From JBQLZO01 sp052168315 (GTDB lineage: Bacteria > Planctomycetota > Phycisphaerae > Phycisphaerales > UBA1924), in the NCBI GenBank assembly GCA_052168315.1, contig JBQLZO010000040.1, positions 1-64,000 on the forward strand: a stretch of 64,000 nucleotides of DNA, given 5' to 3'. Positions 53,950 to 62,228 of the stretch are shown piece after piece. The position numbers and the translations under genes are program-made. The first letter of the stretch is position 1; every line of letters starts with the position of its first letter. A model generated the notes under the pieces. The model saw only the letters and a program-made list of their open reading frames with translations, was not told the origin of the DNA and ran no database searches.

Positions 53950-54375
53950 GATGGTGTCCCTTTCTCCCGGATCCCGCCCGCGAACGCATCGCCGGGGCAC
54001 CCGGGTCTGAAGCCGCTCACCCGGCGTGGGGCACGGGTGCACGCACCCACGCATCCACGACGGATTCGCACGCACGAGGCGTTCATCGCCCCGATCACTC
54101 TAAAAGGTACGACCCCCACTTCGCGCCACGATGATGCCACCATGAATTCCCCATCATCTACCCCGCCCCCCCCCAACTCCCCCTTGTGGCCAAAGCTCCT
54201 CGCCTCGGCTCCGGAATCCGCCCCACACCAGTTCCCCGCCCGCATCCCCCCGCCCGGCCACATCCACCGCCTCCCAGCCCCATCCGCCCGCACGCCCCGC
54301 CGCGCAACGCCTAAACTTGCTCCCCACCGACGCGACGCCCCGGGCCCAACCAGCCCCGGCCCCCGCGTCGCCCAC
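53950..54375. promoter_or_regulatory. Intergenic region between the YqjD-like operon and tRNA-Ala
   Basis: A 426-bp stretch with no supported gene. It probably carries the stress-operon promoter (reading left) and the tRNA promoter (reading right). A run of C at 54164-54180 is the only striking pattern. Confidence 0.4.
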
Positions 54376-54448
54376 GGGGCGGTAACTCAATTGGGAGAGT
54401 GCCAGCTTTGCAAGCTGGAAGTTGAGGGTTCGAGCCCCTTCCGCTCCA
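54376..54448 (+). tRNA. tRNA-Ala(UGC)
   Basis: A 73-base tRNA. The acceptor stem pairs GGGGCGG with CCGCTCC, including the alanine identity pair G3-U70. The D arm is ACTC/GAGT, the anticodon stem CCAGC/GCTGG with loop TTTGCAA (anticodon UGC), and the T arm is GAGGG/CCCTT with TTCGAGC. The 3' CCA is not encoded. Confidence 0.95.
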
Positions 54449-54501
54449 CTTCGTCGTCCAATGCCATCCCGCACGACGCTTCCTGAGGATGATCGCCTCA
54501 A

Positions 54502-54762
54502 ATGGTGTGCCGCGACCCACTGACCGGACACGAGTGGGGATTGCTCGAACGCACCTGCGGAACCGCCGCAACGCGCTCATTGCGTGAGGCGCTTCACACG
54601 GACCCTTCTCCGATCGCAGATGTGCCCGATGAGATCCGCGCGGCGCTGGCGTCCGAGTTGTCAGCCCAACTCGACGACGATGAGCGAATGTCATCGCTTG
54701 GATTGGAGCTTGAGGAGATCTGGGTCAAGCTCGAGCAGTTCCTTTGGGATCAGCGCGGGTAA
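54502..54762 (+). CDS. Small hypothetical protein
   Basis: An 86-residue candidate protein (MVCRDPLTGHEWGLLERTCG … VWVKLEQFLWDQRG-type helical tail) in a stretch of lower GC than its neighbours. No ribosome binding site is convincing and no domain is recognised; the acidic C-terminal helix is the only clear feature. It follows tRNA-Ala, a common integration site for accessory DNA. It may be a chance frame. Confidence 0.35.
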   Translation: MVCRDPLTGHEWGLLERTCGTAATRSLREALHTDPSPIADVPDEIRAALASELSAQLDDDERMSSLGLELEEIWVKLEQFLWDQRG

Positions 54763-54946
54763 CGGCTCAAATTGATGCCAAGAGGGAGACAAAGAGGCGT
54801 CGATTCGTGATTCTGCCGACCTGCTGGGAAGGGAAAGCGTCATGACGAAGCGTTCGCAGCCCCTCAAGATGCGATGCGGATTCTGCTGAGGGGCAATCGA
54901 CTTCGAGTTCGCACTCCGGGGATCGACCCAATTCGAGTACGCGAGG

Positions 54947-55300
54947 ATGGCGAGGTGCAAACCGGAATGGGTAGCAGTTCGTACTATGAGGATGCTGAAG
55001 CCGGAGTGTTGCCGGGAGGTGTCAAAGCACCGGAGGGCCTGTTTGGTGGTTAGATTTCAGAAAGCGTATTGTCGCAAGAACGGTTGTCGCGTCATAGCGT
55101 GTGATACGGGATATGGCCGCGAGTACGAACTGTATGTGTACCTGATCGATTTCGCCGAGGGGCCGGAGGAAGACTGGTTGTTCGAGTCAATGGAGTCATT
55201 GTACGAGGAGTGCGAGGACCGGTTCGGTGTCCTGCAAGCAGACTGGGGCGATTGGACTGAGGGGGATGAAATAGATTTCTCCGATCAAGAGAATCCCTGA
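54947..55300 (+). CDS. Small hypothetical acidic protein
   Basis: A 117-residue candidate: basic, Cys-rich N-terminus (MARCKPEWVAVRTMRML) and acidic C-terminal half (DFAEGPEEDWLFESMES, DWGDWTEGDEIDF), which looks like an immunity or antitoxin-type small protein. The start is uncertain; a GTG near 55020 with GGGAGG upstream is an alternative. It has lower GC and different codon use from the flanking genes. No family is recognised. Confidence 0.45.
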   Translation: MARCKPEWVAVRTMRMLKPECCREVSKHRRACLVVRFQKAYCRKNGCRVIACDTGYGREYELYVYLIDFAEGPEEDWLFESMESLYEECEDRFGVLQADWGDWTEGDEIDFSDQENP

Positions 55301-55640
55301 GATGGTGCTGGTTGAACGATCGCTCATGTGCCGGATCGTCGCGAGCGAGACAGGCATCGCTGCATGATCACTGGCCGATCCGCAACCATCAATGCTCTAC
55401 AACTTCGCCCGTAGACATGGCCACGGATCAAAGGGTCTTCTCAAGGGCATCGCTGCGGTTCCGGGAGCAGAGCATGCTTGCGGAGGACGGTGCGTCGTAC
55501 CTCAGCCTCAGATCTGACCACCGGCCGCTGCTGGTGGGCCCAAATGGGCGAGCAACCTGGACCGCGGCCAGACGGCTGATGGAAGCAGACGACCCCAAGC
55601 CCCGGACGCGCACTTGGCGGTGAAGCGCGGAACTCCACCA
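55301..55640. other. 340-bp region of unclear content
   Basis: Lower-GC DNA with an open frame at 55312-55623 (103 codons) that has no recognisable domain and no good ribosome binding site, so I do not call it a gene. I see no RNA gene or repeat here. Confidence 0.4.
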
Positions 55641-56036
55641 TCACGCCTCAGTCCGTTCGTCCAAACCGCTGCCACGCCCCTCATCGTCACCGTTCTCCGC
55701 TCGCTGCTGCGCCCCCACCGCCCGCGTTGCCGCGGCCAGCAGCGCGCCCAGCGGCGCCTGCATCAACAGCCGCCTCTGCTCCTCGCGCTGCGTCGGCATC
55801 CCCTCGCCCGTCAGCAGCCAGTGCGCGTTCAGCCCGCACCGCTCGACGAGCCGCTCCACCAGCAGCACGCTCGGGCGTCCCGACTTCATCTGCCGGCGCA
55901 CCGTCTCCGCGGGCATCCCCACCACACGGGCGAGGTCGCTGTAGCTCCGCCCATCGTGCCACTCGCGCAGGCGGGCCCCGATCTCCGAACCCAGCGTCCG
56001 CTCCGCCTCGCCATCGATACGCCAAGAACCGCTCAT
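55641..56036 (-). CDS. Helix-turn-helix regulator, XRE/CI-type
   Basis: A 131-residue DNA-binding protein. YSDLARVVGMPAETVRRQMKS is a clear helix-turn-helix, followed by ERLVERCGLNAHWLLTGEGMP, a phrase typical of phage CI/Cro-type and XRE regulators. It is divergent from the 93-residue gene at 56272, whose promoter it may control. The start is uncertain: ATG at 56036 was chosen, GTG at 56057 is an alternative with a better ribosome binding site. Confidence 0.75.
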   Translation of the reverse strand: MSGSWRIDGEAERTLGSEIGARLREWHDGRSYSDLARVVGMPAETVRRQMKSGRPSVLLVERLVERCGLNAHWLLTGEGMPTQREEQRRLLMQAPLGALLAAATRAVGAQQRAENGDDEGRGSGLDERTEA

Positions 56037-56271
56037 GACACCGATGGCGAGATCCACACCCCCCGGGCGCAGAACATTCCACAAATCCGTGGATCCGTTG
56101 CGCACCAACCCCTCGTAGAACGCCAAGAACAGGACCGGAGGTGCGATGGATCCCCCATCCATCCCCCACTTCTGAGCAGATTTCTGCGCGGGCATCGCCC
56201 CGGAGTCCCCCCTCCGGCCGCCTCGCCGAGCCACCCCACCCCTCACGCCCACTCAAGAGGAGCACGAAGGA
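56037..56271. promoter_or_regulatory. Divergent promoter region of the HTH regulator and the 93-aa gene
   Basis: A 235-bp gap. A good GAGGAG lies at 56257-56262 before the rightward ATG. No operator palindromes are obvious. Confidence 0.35.
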
Positions 56272-56553
56272 ATGGCCACACGAGAAGACGCTTGGACCAA
56301 CATGGGATTCGTCGCGCTGGCCGCCGCCGCCGCCGCCCGGGCCGCCGAGAAGCGGTGCGAATCACTCGACCCCGGCACCCCGCCCAACGAGGCCCTCGCC
56401 GCCGCCTTCGCCGCCATGGCCGATGCGTTCCGAGCCTACGCAGACGCGTCGCGCGACAGTCCGACGCAACAGCAGTGTCTTTGGTTCCCCGGTCCAACCA
56501 ACGGACTGCACTGGTACGATCCAATCACCGGCGAATGGGGCGAACCCTGCTGA
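56272..56553 (+). CDS. Small protein of unknown function paired with HTH regulator
   Basis: A 93-residue protein with an Ala-rich helical N-terminal half (LAAAAAARAAEKRCESLDPG, AAAFAAMADAFRAYAD) and a C-terminal segment rich in Trp, Pro and Gly (QQCLWFPGPTNGLHWYDPIT, then GEWGEPC). GAGGAG lies nine bases before the ATG. No domain is recognised. Its 3' end overlaps the opposing kinase gene by 29 bp. Confidence 0.6.
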   Translation: MATREDAWTNMGFVALAAAAAARAAEKRCESLDPGTPPNEALAAAFAAMADAFRAYADASRDSPTQQQCLWFPGPTNGLHWYDPITGEWGEPC

Positions 56554-59500
56554 TCCCCCCCACCCGCAGCGTGCGCATCCGACCATCTCCCGAAGTCACC
56601 ACGATCCGCTGGGTTCCATCCGCATCAGCGAAGCCGCGCGCGCTCTGCACGATCCCATCGAACACCGGCACCTCCACGCTCAGGTGCGGGTCTTCCAATT
56701 GAACAACGACCAGCAGCCCATCGCGCGTCCCGACGAGCCCGAGCCCCCCCGCGCCTCCCAGCGAACCTAGCGACCACACGCGTTCTATCGACGACAACGG
56801 GATGCACTCGCCCGCCACCAGATCCGCCAGGAAGACACCCTCGTTCGTCATCACCATCGCACTCGAATCGTCCACCGCGTGCAGGCGTGCCGCGACCAGC
56901 CCATCCGGAAGCTGGCACGAGAGCACCTCCCCCGATCCGCCGATCGGCACCAGGCTCACGCGCCCATCCGTGGTCCCGACCATCGCGTGTCCGCCCCCGG
57001 GACCCAGCGCGCATGAAATCACGATCCCATCCACCTCATGCCGATCCACGACCTCACCCGTCAGCACAGCGCACCACACGAGTTCCTTCCCGTGCGAAAC
57101 GCGCACCAGCACCGAAGAGTTCACCGCCGTGCCGACCATCGGAAGCCCCCATGCCGTTACCTCGTGACGCCACCGCTCACGCCACACACCATCGGCATCG
57201 CACCACGCGCCAACCAACCGATTCCCTGACAGGAAGACCACGACCTCCGGATCGCCCGCGATGTCCAAGATGCCCGTCGGCCCCATGCCCTCCTCGTGGG
57301 CCATCACGAGCGCCCCGTCGATGTACACGCCCTCGTCCGGCACCCACACCGCCACCGCACGCCCATCGCCAACCGACACGGAAAACGCCCCGCGCTGGCT
57401 CACGCCGCAGCACGCCAGCGAAGCGCGATCCCAGACACGAACGGTCCCATCACTCGAACCGGTCAAGACCAACGCCCCGTCGGGCCCCTCAATCTCCACG
57501 ATCGAGTTGATCAACCGTTCGTGCCCCGACAGCGAGCCCGTGGCTGTCCCCATCGAACCGCATACGCAGTACAACTGGCCGAAGCGGGTGCCGATCACAT
57601 GCGCCCCATCACCCAACTCGAGCGCAACCTCGGCGCGATCGCCGCTCACCAGCGCCGGAGCCAGCGCCCCATCCACAACCTCGGGCAGCCCGGTCGAGCC
57701 CGCGGCATCCTGGCTCGCCCTCCAGCACGCCCACGCGTGCCCCGACGCCGCCTCGAACGCATCGCGCTTCACCTCGATCACCTCGCCGGACTCCGGAACG
57801 ACACCGAAGTACCCACCCCATGTCCCGCGCACCATGAGCATGCCCGATTCGCCGCACCACACGAGTTCACCGACAGACTCCGTGCTCGCGATCAGCCTCG
57901 CGCCGCCCGAAGGGTCCAGCTCATACATGCCACCCGAAGACAACCCTGCGTACACCACCCCCGCATCGGTCCGCGCCATCGCGCCCACAGGCGACCCATC
58001 AAACCGATGCACCACGCCCGCCGAGCAATCAGTCGCCCCCTCCAGCACGCCGAGCATCGCAGCCCATGACCCATCGCCGCCAGCAACGCCCCTGTTCGCG
58101 CTCATCTCATCCACCAGCGCCCGCGCCTCCGCGGTCCGCCCCCCCGCCAGCGCCTCACCGAACCGCGACAGCCCGTACCGCATCTCGTACAAAGAACGCT
58201 CGGCACGGCTCCGACCCAGCGAGTCCGAGAGCATCCACACCATCGCGCCCAGCGCCAGCGCCGCCAACACGCCCCCGCCGCCGACCACGAACACCCGACG
58301 ATGTCGCCGCCATGCCCGCCGGACATCCGCCACCAGGCTCGGGCGCTCGGCCGCGATCGGCGCTCCCTTCAGGTACGCCCGCAGATCCGCCACAAACCCC
58401 TCCGCCGTCGCGTACCGATCGTCCGGATCCAGCGCCAGCGCCTTCCGGCAGATCGACCGAAGCGACGATGGCATCCGTTCGCCGCGGAAATCACGCGGCG
58501 CCATCGACTCCGGGCGGTCCGTCCGCATCCGGTGCAGCAGCAGCGCGATGTCGGTCCCGATCCGCTCCCGATCGTGCGGCAGCGAGCCCACGATCAGACG
58601 ATGCAGCAGCAGCCCCAGCCCGTACACATCCGTTCGCGTGTCCAGATCCTGCGCCCGGCCGCTCGCGGCCTCCGGACTCAGGTACGCCGGCGTCCCCAGG
58701 ATCCCGTGCCGCGTGACCTGCGCATCCTCTTCCCGATCCGACATCGACTTGCCGATCCCGAAGTCGATGATCTTCGGCGTCGCGCCCGCCCCGAGGTCGC
58801 TCATCAGCACATTCGCCGGCTTGAGGTCCCGGTGGATGATCCGGCGCGAGTGCGCCGCCGTGATCCCCTCACCGATCGTCACCATCAGCTCCACCCGCTC
58901 TTCGAGCGACAGCCCGTACGCCTCCGCGTACGCGCACACATCCGAGCCGCCGCAGAACTCCTGCACCAGGTACGCGCGCCCATCGCCCGTCAGCCCGCAG
59001 TCATACAGCCGCGCGATCGACGGATGCGAGAGCGACGCCAGGATCGTCGCCTCCCGCGCCACGCGCAGCCGCATCGACGCGTCCAGACGCCCCGTGCTCA
59101 CGATCTTCACCGCCACCCGCCGCTCGAACCCGTGGTCGTGGTCGGCGTACTGCGTCGCTTCGTACACATCGCTTGATCCGCCCCGCGCGATCACACCGTG
59201 CAGCGTGATCCCCGGCAGCGAGATCGGCGCGCCCTCCTCCACGCCCTCGCCATCGCCCTCATCACCATCCCCCCCGGAGCCGCCGCCCAGCGCCAGCGCC
59301 CGCGCCAGCGCGTGCGTCGGCTGGTCGATCGCGCTCACCGGGCGCGCATCGCGATCCGCCTCGAACAGCGACTCCAGCAGCTCCGCCAGCTCCGGGGAAC
59401 GACCGCGCAGCGACTCCAGCCGCACGGCCTGCTCGCCCGCGGGGAGCGATGCCCACTCATGGAACAGCATCCCGGCCCGTTGGTACAGATCAAGCCGCAT
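56525..59500 (-). CDS. Membrane Ser/Thr protein kinase with WD-like C-terminal domain
   Basis: A 991-residue protein. Residues about 1-95 hold a helical region and acidic linker, then a Hanks-type kinase (about 97-375): ARGGSSDVYEA glycine loop, Lys132 in AVKI, HRDLKPAN at 223-230, DFG at 246-248 and GTPAYLSPE at 269-277, all intact. One membrane segment (about 407-430) leads to an outer domain of about 560 residues with WD40/propeller-type blades (TGSSDGTVRVWD, VGTTDGRVSLVP, VGTRDGLLVVVQ). Together with the ECF sigma factor seven bases upstream this is the planctomycete kinase-sigma arrangement, in which phosphorylation controls the sigma factor. Substrate and input are unknown. Confidence 0.92.
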   Translation of the reverse strand: MRLDLYQRAGMLFHEWASLPAGEQAVRLESLRGRSPELAELLESLFEADRDARPVSAIDQPTHALARALALGGGSGGDGDEGDGEGVEEGAPISLPGITLHGVIARGGSSDVYEATQYADHDHGFERRVAVKIVSTGRLDASMRLRVAREATILASLSHPSIARLYDCGLTGDGRAYLVQEFCGGSDVCAYAEAYGLSLEERVELMVTIGEGITAAHSRRIIHRDLKPANVLMSDLGAGATPKIIDFGIGKSMSDREEDAQVTRHGILGTPAYLSPEAASGRAQDLDTRTDVYGLGLLLHRLIVGSLPHDRERIGTDIALLLHRMRTDRPESMAPRDFRGERMPSSLRSICRKALALDPDDRYATAEGFVADLRAYLKGAPIAAERPSLVADVRRAWRRHRRVFVVGGGGVLAALALGAMVWMLSDSLGRSRAERSLYEMRYGLSRFGEALAGGRTAEARALVDEMSANRGVAGGDGSWAAMLGVLEGATDCSAGVVHRFDGSPVGAMARTDAGVVYAGLSSGGMYELDPSGGARLIASTESVGELVWCGESGMLMVRGTWGGYFGVVPESGEVIEVKRDAFEAASGHAWACWRASQDAAGSTGLPEVVDGALAPALVSGDRAEVALELGDGAHVIGTRFGQLYCVCGSMGTATGSLSGHERLINSIVEIEGPDGALVLTGSSDGTVRVWDRASLACCGVSQRGAFSVSVGDGRAVAVWVPDEGVYIDGALVMAHEEGMGPTGILDIAGDPEVVVFLSGNRLVGAWCDADGVWRERWRHEVTAWGLPMVGTAVNSSVLVRVSHGKELVWCAVLTGEVVDRHEVDGIVISCALGPGGGHAMVGTTDGRVSLVPIGGSGEVLSCQLPDGLVAARLHAVDDSSAMVMTNEGVFLADLVAGECIPLSSIERVWSLGSLGGAGGLGLVGTRDGLLVVVQLEDPHLSVEVPVFDGIVQSARGFADADGTQRIVVTSGDGRMRTLRVGGISRVRPIRR

Positions 59501-59507
59501 CGCGCCC

Positions 59508-60050
59508 TCACGAATCCGCGCGAAGCTGCACCAGCAGCCACGCCCGCGCCATCCGCCAGTCCAGCTCCACCGTCCGGTCCGACACCCCCAGACGCCGAGC
59601 GATCTGCGCGATGCTCAACTGCCCGAACAGCCGCATGTCCGCGATCGACGCCTGGCGGGCATCCAGCAGCGACAGCTCATCGATCAGCTGCGCCAGCTCG
59701 AACACCTCCGCACCCTGCGGGCACGCCAGCAGCACATCCAGATCGACCCCCGAACGCGTCCGCCCCACATCACGACGCGCCGAACGACGATGCCGAGCGT
59801 AATCCACCAGCACCCGGCGCATCGCCACCGAAGCCGCCGCGATGAACGACTCACGGTCGGCCCAGGGCTTCCGATGCTCCGAAAGCCGCAGGTACGCCTC
59901 GTGAACGATCGCCGTTGGCTGCAGCGTGTGCCCATCCGGTTCCCGGGCCATCAGCGCGTGCGCGATCGACCGGATCTCCTGGTACACCGCCCGCTCATCA
60001 TCGCCGAACAACGGCGATCCCTGCGGCTCAGTTGGGCCTTCTTCAGCCAT
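59508..60050 (-). CDS. ECF RNA polymerase sigma factor
   Basis: A 180-residue sigma-70 relative without region 1 or 3. Region 2 is seen in HTLQPTAIVHEAYLRLSEHR, and AAASVAMRRVLVDYARHRRS is the 2.3/2.4 helix; region 4 is LSIAQIARRLGVSDRTVELD. The pattern (TA.VHEAYLRL, RR.L.DYAR) matches the ECF subgroup found in planctomycetes beside Ser/Thr kinases. The ATG at 60050 was taken; the longer frame adds a Gly-rich start. It is followed within seven bases by the kinase gene on the same strand, so they form an operon. Confidence 0.9.
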   Translation of the reverse strand: MAEEGPTEPQGSPLFGDDERAVYQEIRSIAHALMAREPDGHTLQPTAIVHEAYLRLSEHRKPWADRESFIAAASVAMRRVLVDYARHRRSARRDVGRTRSGVDLDVLLACPQGAEVFELAQLIDELSLLDARQASIADMRLFGQLSIAQIARRLGVSDRTVELDWRMARAWLLVQLRADS

Positions 60051-60810
60051 CAAACCAAGTCTAACTCCCACCCCACCCCCCGCGCCACACACCCTCCCAG
60101 CACGACCCTACCACACACCCGTCCCGCCCCGTCGTCGACCGCGCCGGCACCCACCACCTTCACACGCTCACAAGCGATTGATTATTGGACATATTGATCC
60201 GCCAACTCGACCTCGCGCGCGGGCGCCACCTACCGAACTCGAATCGGCGGCCAGAGCCTTCCGAAGGCGCAGGGCACACCTGAGGGTGGCGACACAAGTA
60301 ATTACTTCCCAACGACTTACGACACCGATCCCACCTTACCTTGCCTTGCGTCGGTCCCAAACCCCACCGCTCACGGTGCGGCCACCATCCCAAGCCCGAC
60401 CGATCCCGACCTCGCGGCCCCGGTGAACGCCTGGGCGGACCTGCCCGAACCCATCCGCCGGGCGCTGCTCGCACTGGTGGACGCGGCCCGTTCGCCAGAG
60501 TCGTCGGCGTGACGGGAGAGGCAGGCACTCAGATGTTCCGAACAGTTGGAGGACAGTGAGGCGCCGTCGATCACCTGATGGAGCGTTCCATCCAACGCCA
60601 GCGCGCAGCCCGTCAGCATGTCCCGCTCCTCGGCGATGATCTGCGGCGGCTCGAACAGGCCCCACCCGCACGCGCCCCGCGCCGGCGCGCAGCGAGGCCG
60701 CAGCTTGGGCACATCCATGGCATTGGCTTGTTCATGGACAGATTGGTCGCGTGCGTACACTCGCCGATTCCCGCGGGTGCCGGTTCGGGTGTCCCCGGTG
60801 GAGGAAGTTG
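60051..60810. other. 760-bp region with a possible integrase-like remnant
   Basis: No intact gene is supported. A rightward frame ends at 60512 with APVNAWADLPEPIRRALLAL, then VDAARSPESSA; this tail resembles the C-terminus often seen on planctomycete recombinase-type proteins, but the upstream part is too degraded to assign. The rest, including the lower-GC part at 60170-60340, probably holds the promoter of the leftward sigma-kinase operon. A GAGGAAG at 60801 is the ribosome binding site of the next gene. Confidence 0.35.
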
Positions 60811-61896
60811 ATGGACCATCCCCTGCTGACCCCCTTGCAATTCCGGAATGGACGGAGTTCGGCGAATCGCGTGTGGGTCGCGCCGATGACGAACAAGTCG
60901 AGCCACGCCGATGGGCATCTGTCGGCGGATGAACTGCGGTTTCTGGAGATGCGTGCGGCCGGGGGGTTTGGGGTGGTGGAGACCTGCGCTTCGCATGTGT
61001 CGCTTGATGGGCAGGGGTGGGCCGGAGAGTTCGGGATGTTTGATGATGCGCTCGCGGGCGACTGGGCGCGGCTCGCTGAGGCCATGGGTCGGCACGGGAG
61101 TCTGCTGATCGGGCAGGCGTTCCATGCCGGGGCGAAAGCGCTGCGTGGGGCGGACCGCCCGATCCCGTGGTCGTGCAGCGGTTCGGGTGCCGGCGACAGC
61201 GAAGTGGCGGAGGGAAGCGAAGCGCAGATCGAGGGCGCGATCGAGGCGTTTGTGCAGGCCGCCCGTCGGCTTGAGTCGGCGGGTGTAGATGGGATCGAGC
61301 TGCACGGCGCGCATGGGTATCTGCTGAGCCAGTTCCTGAGCGCTGTGCTCAATCGCCGCGAGGATGGCTGGGGTGGTTCGCTGGAGGGGCGGGCGCGTCT
61401 GATCCGCAGCGTGATGCAACGGGTGCGTGCGGCGGTGAGTGATTCGTTCATCGTGGGCGTGCGGCTGTCGCCGGAGTCGAGCCCGAGTCTGCCGGGGCTT
61501 GATCTGGACGAGACTGTGCAAGTTGCGCGGTGGCTGTGCGATGACGGAGCGGACTTCGTGCATCTCTCGCTGTGGGAGGCGGCTCGGAACACGCAGAAGC
61601 GGCCGGATGAGCACGCGGCCCGCGTGTTCCGGGCGGCGTTGCCCGGGGATGTGCCGATCATCACGGCGGGGAATCTGTGGACGGCTGAGGATGCGATGGC
61701 GCAGCTCGCGCACGGGGCGGATGGAGTGGCGCTCGGGCGCGCGGCGATCGCGAATCCGGCGTGGCCGCGCGAGGTAGTCGCCGGCGGTGGCAGCGTTCGC
61801 CGCCCGCCGCTGAGCGCGGCCGAACTGCGCGAGCGCGGGCTGGGCGAGGCCTTCGTGGACTACATGCGGAATTGGAAGGGATTCGTCGCCGGCTGA
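60811..61896 (+). CDS. NADH:flavin oxidoreductase, Old Yellow Enzyme family
   Basis: A 361-residue FMN-dependent TIM-barrel oxidoreductase. N-terminal PLLTPLQFRNGRSSANRVWV, then APMTNKS, is the family opening. HGAHGYLLSQFLSAVLNRRE then DGWGGSLEGRARL is the OYE/2,4-dienoyl-CoA reductase signature, and GADGVALGRAAIANP is the FMN phosphate-binding region near the end. These enzymes reduce activated alkenes or other electrophiles with NAD(P)H. No iron-sulfur tail is present, so the dienoyl-CoA reductase type is excluded. The start MDHPLL has GAGGAAG upstream. The physiological substrate is unknown. Confidence 0.9.
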   Translation: MDHPLLTPLQFRNGRSSANRVWVAPMTNKSSHADGHLSADELRFLEMRAAGGFGVVETCASHVSLDGQGWAGEFGMFDDALAGDWARLAEAMGRHGSLLIGQAFHAGAKALRGADRPIPWSCSGSGAGDSEVAEGSEAQIEGAIEAFVQAARRLESAGVDGIELHGAHGYLLSQFLSAVLNRREDGWGGSLEGRARLIRSVMQRVRAAVSDSFIVGVRLSPESSPSLPGLDLDETVQVARWLCDDGADFVHLSLWEAARNTQKRPDEHAARVFRAALPGDVPIITAGNLWTAEDAMAQLAHGADGVALGRAAIANPAWPREVVAGGGSVRRPPLSAAELRERGLGEAFVDYMRNWKGFVAG

Positions 61897-62228
61897 GGAA
61901 GTGGCGGCCTGCGGGTCGTCCAGTTCTCCACTGAGCACGACCTGTGGCGGATCGCCTCCTCACGACAGTCGCTCATCGTCCGGCTCGCAGAAAGCCAGGC
62001 ATCGCTCCCGCCTCCCACGGGTGCGACGCGGTGTGTGCCGGAATCGGTGATGCTGGGCGGTGGCCGCGAAGCCCGAGAATCTGCGATTGAGGCTGAAATG
62101 GGTCCACCGGGCGCCGCCAAGCGTTCACCGCCCCCCGTTCGCATTACCCTCGGTCTCGTCATTGGACGGCTGGACAGGACTCCGTCGTGTACGAAGTTGG
62201 CCGCCTCTCAGCGAAGGAGAGCCGCGTG
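61897..62228. promoter_or_regulatory. Intergenic region upstream of the M28 peptidase
   Basis: A 332-bp gap without a supported gene. It ends in GAAGGAGAG at 62213-62221, the ribosome binding site of the peptidase gene. No promoter boxes are clear. Confidence 0.4.

Noticed and set aside
55312..55623. Open frame of 103 codons
   Set aside because: No ribosome binding site, no domain, and codon use unlike the flanking genes; left out of the gene list.
54376..55640. Attachment-site duplication of the tRNA-Ala 3' end
   Set aside because: No second copy of the tRNA 3' end was seen in the lower-GC block, so an integrated element is not claimed.
60371..60760. Minus-strand frame of 129 codons upstream of the oxidoreductase
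   Set aside because: Low-complexity translation without a domain and no ribosome binding site.
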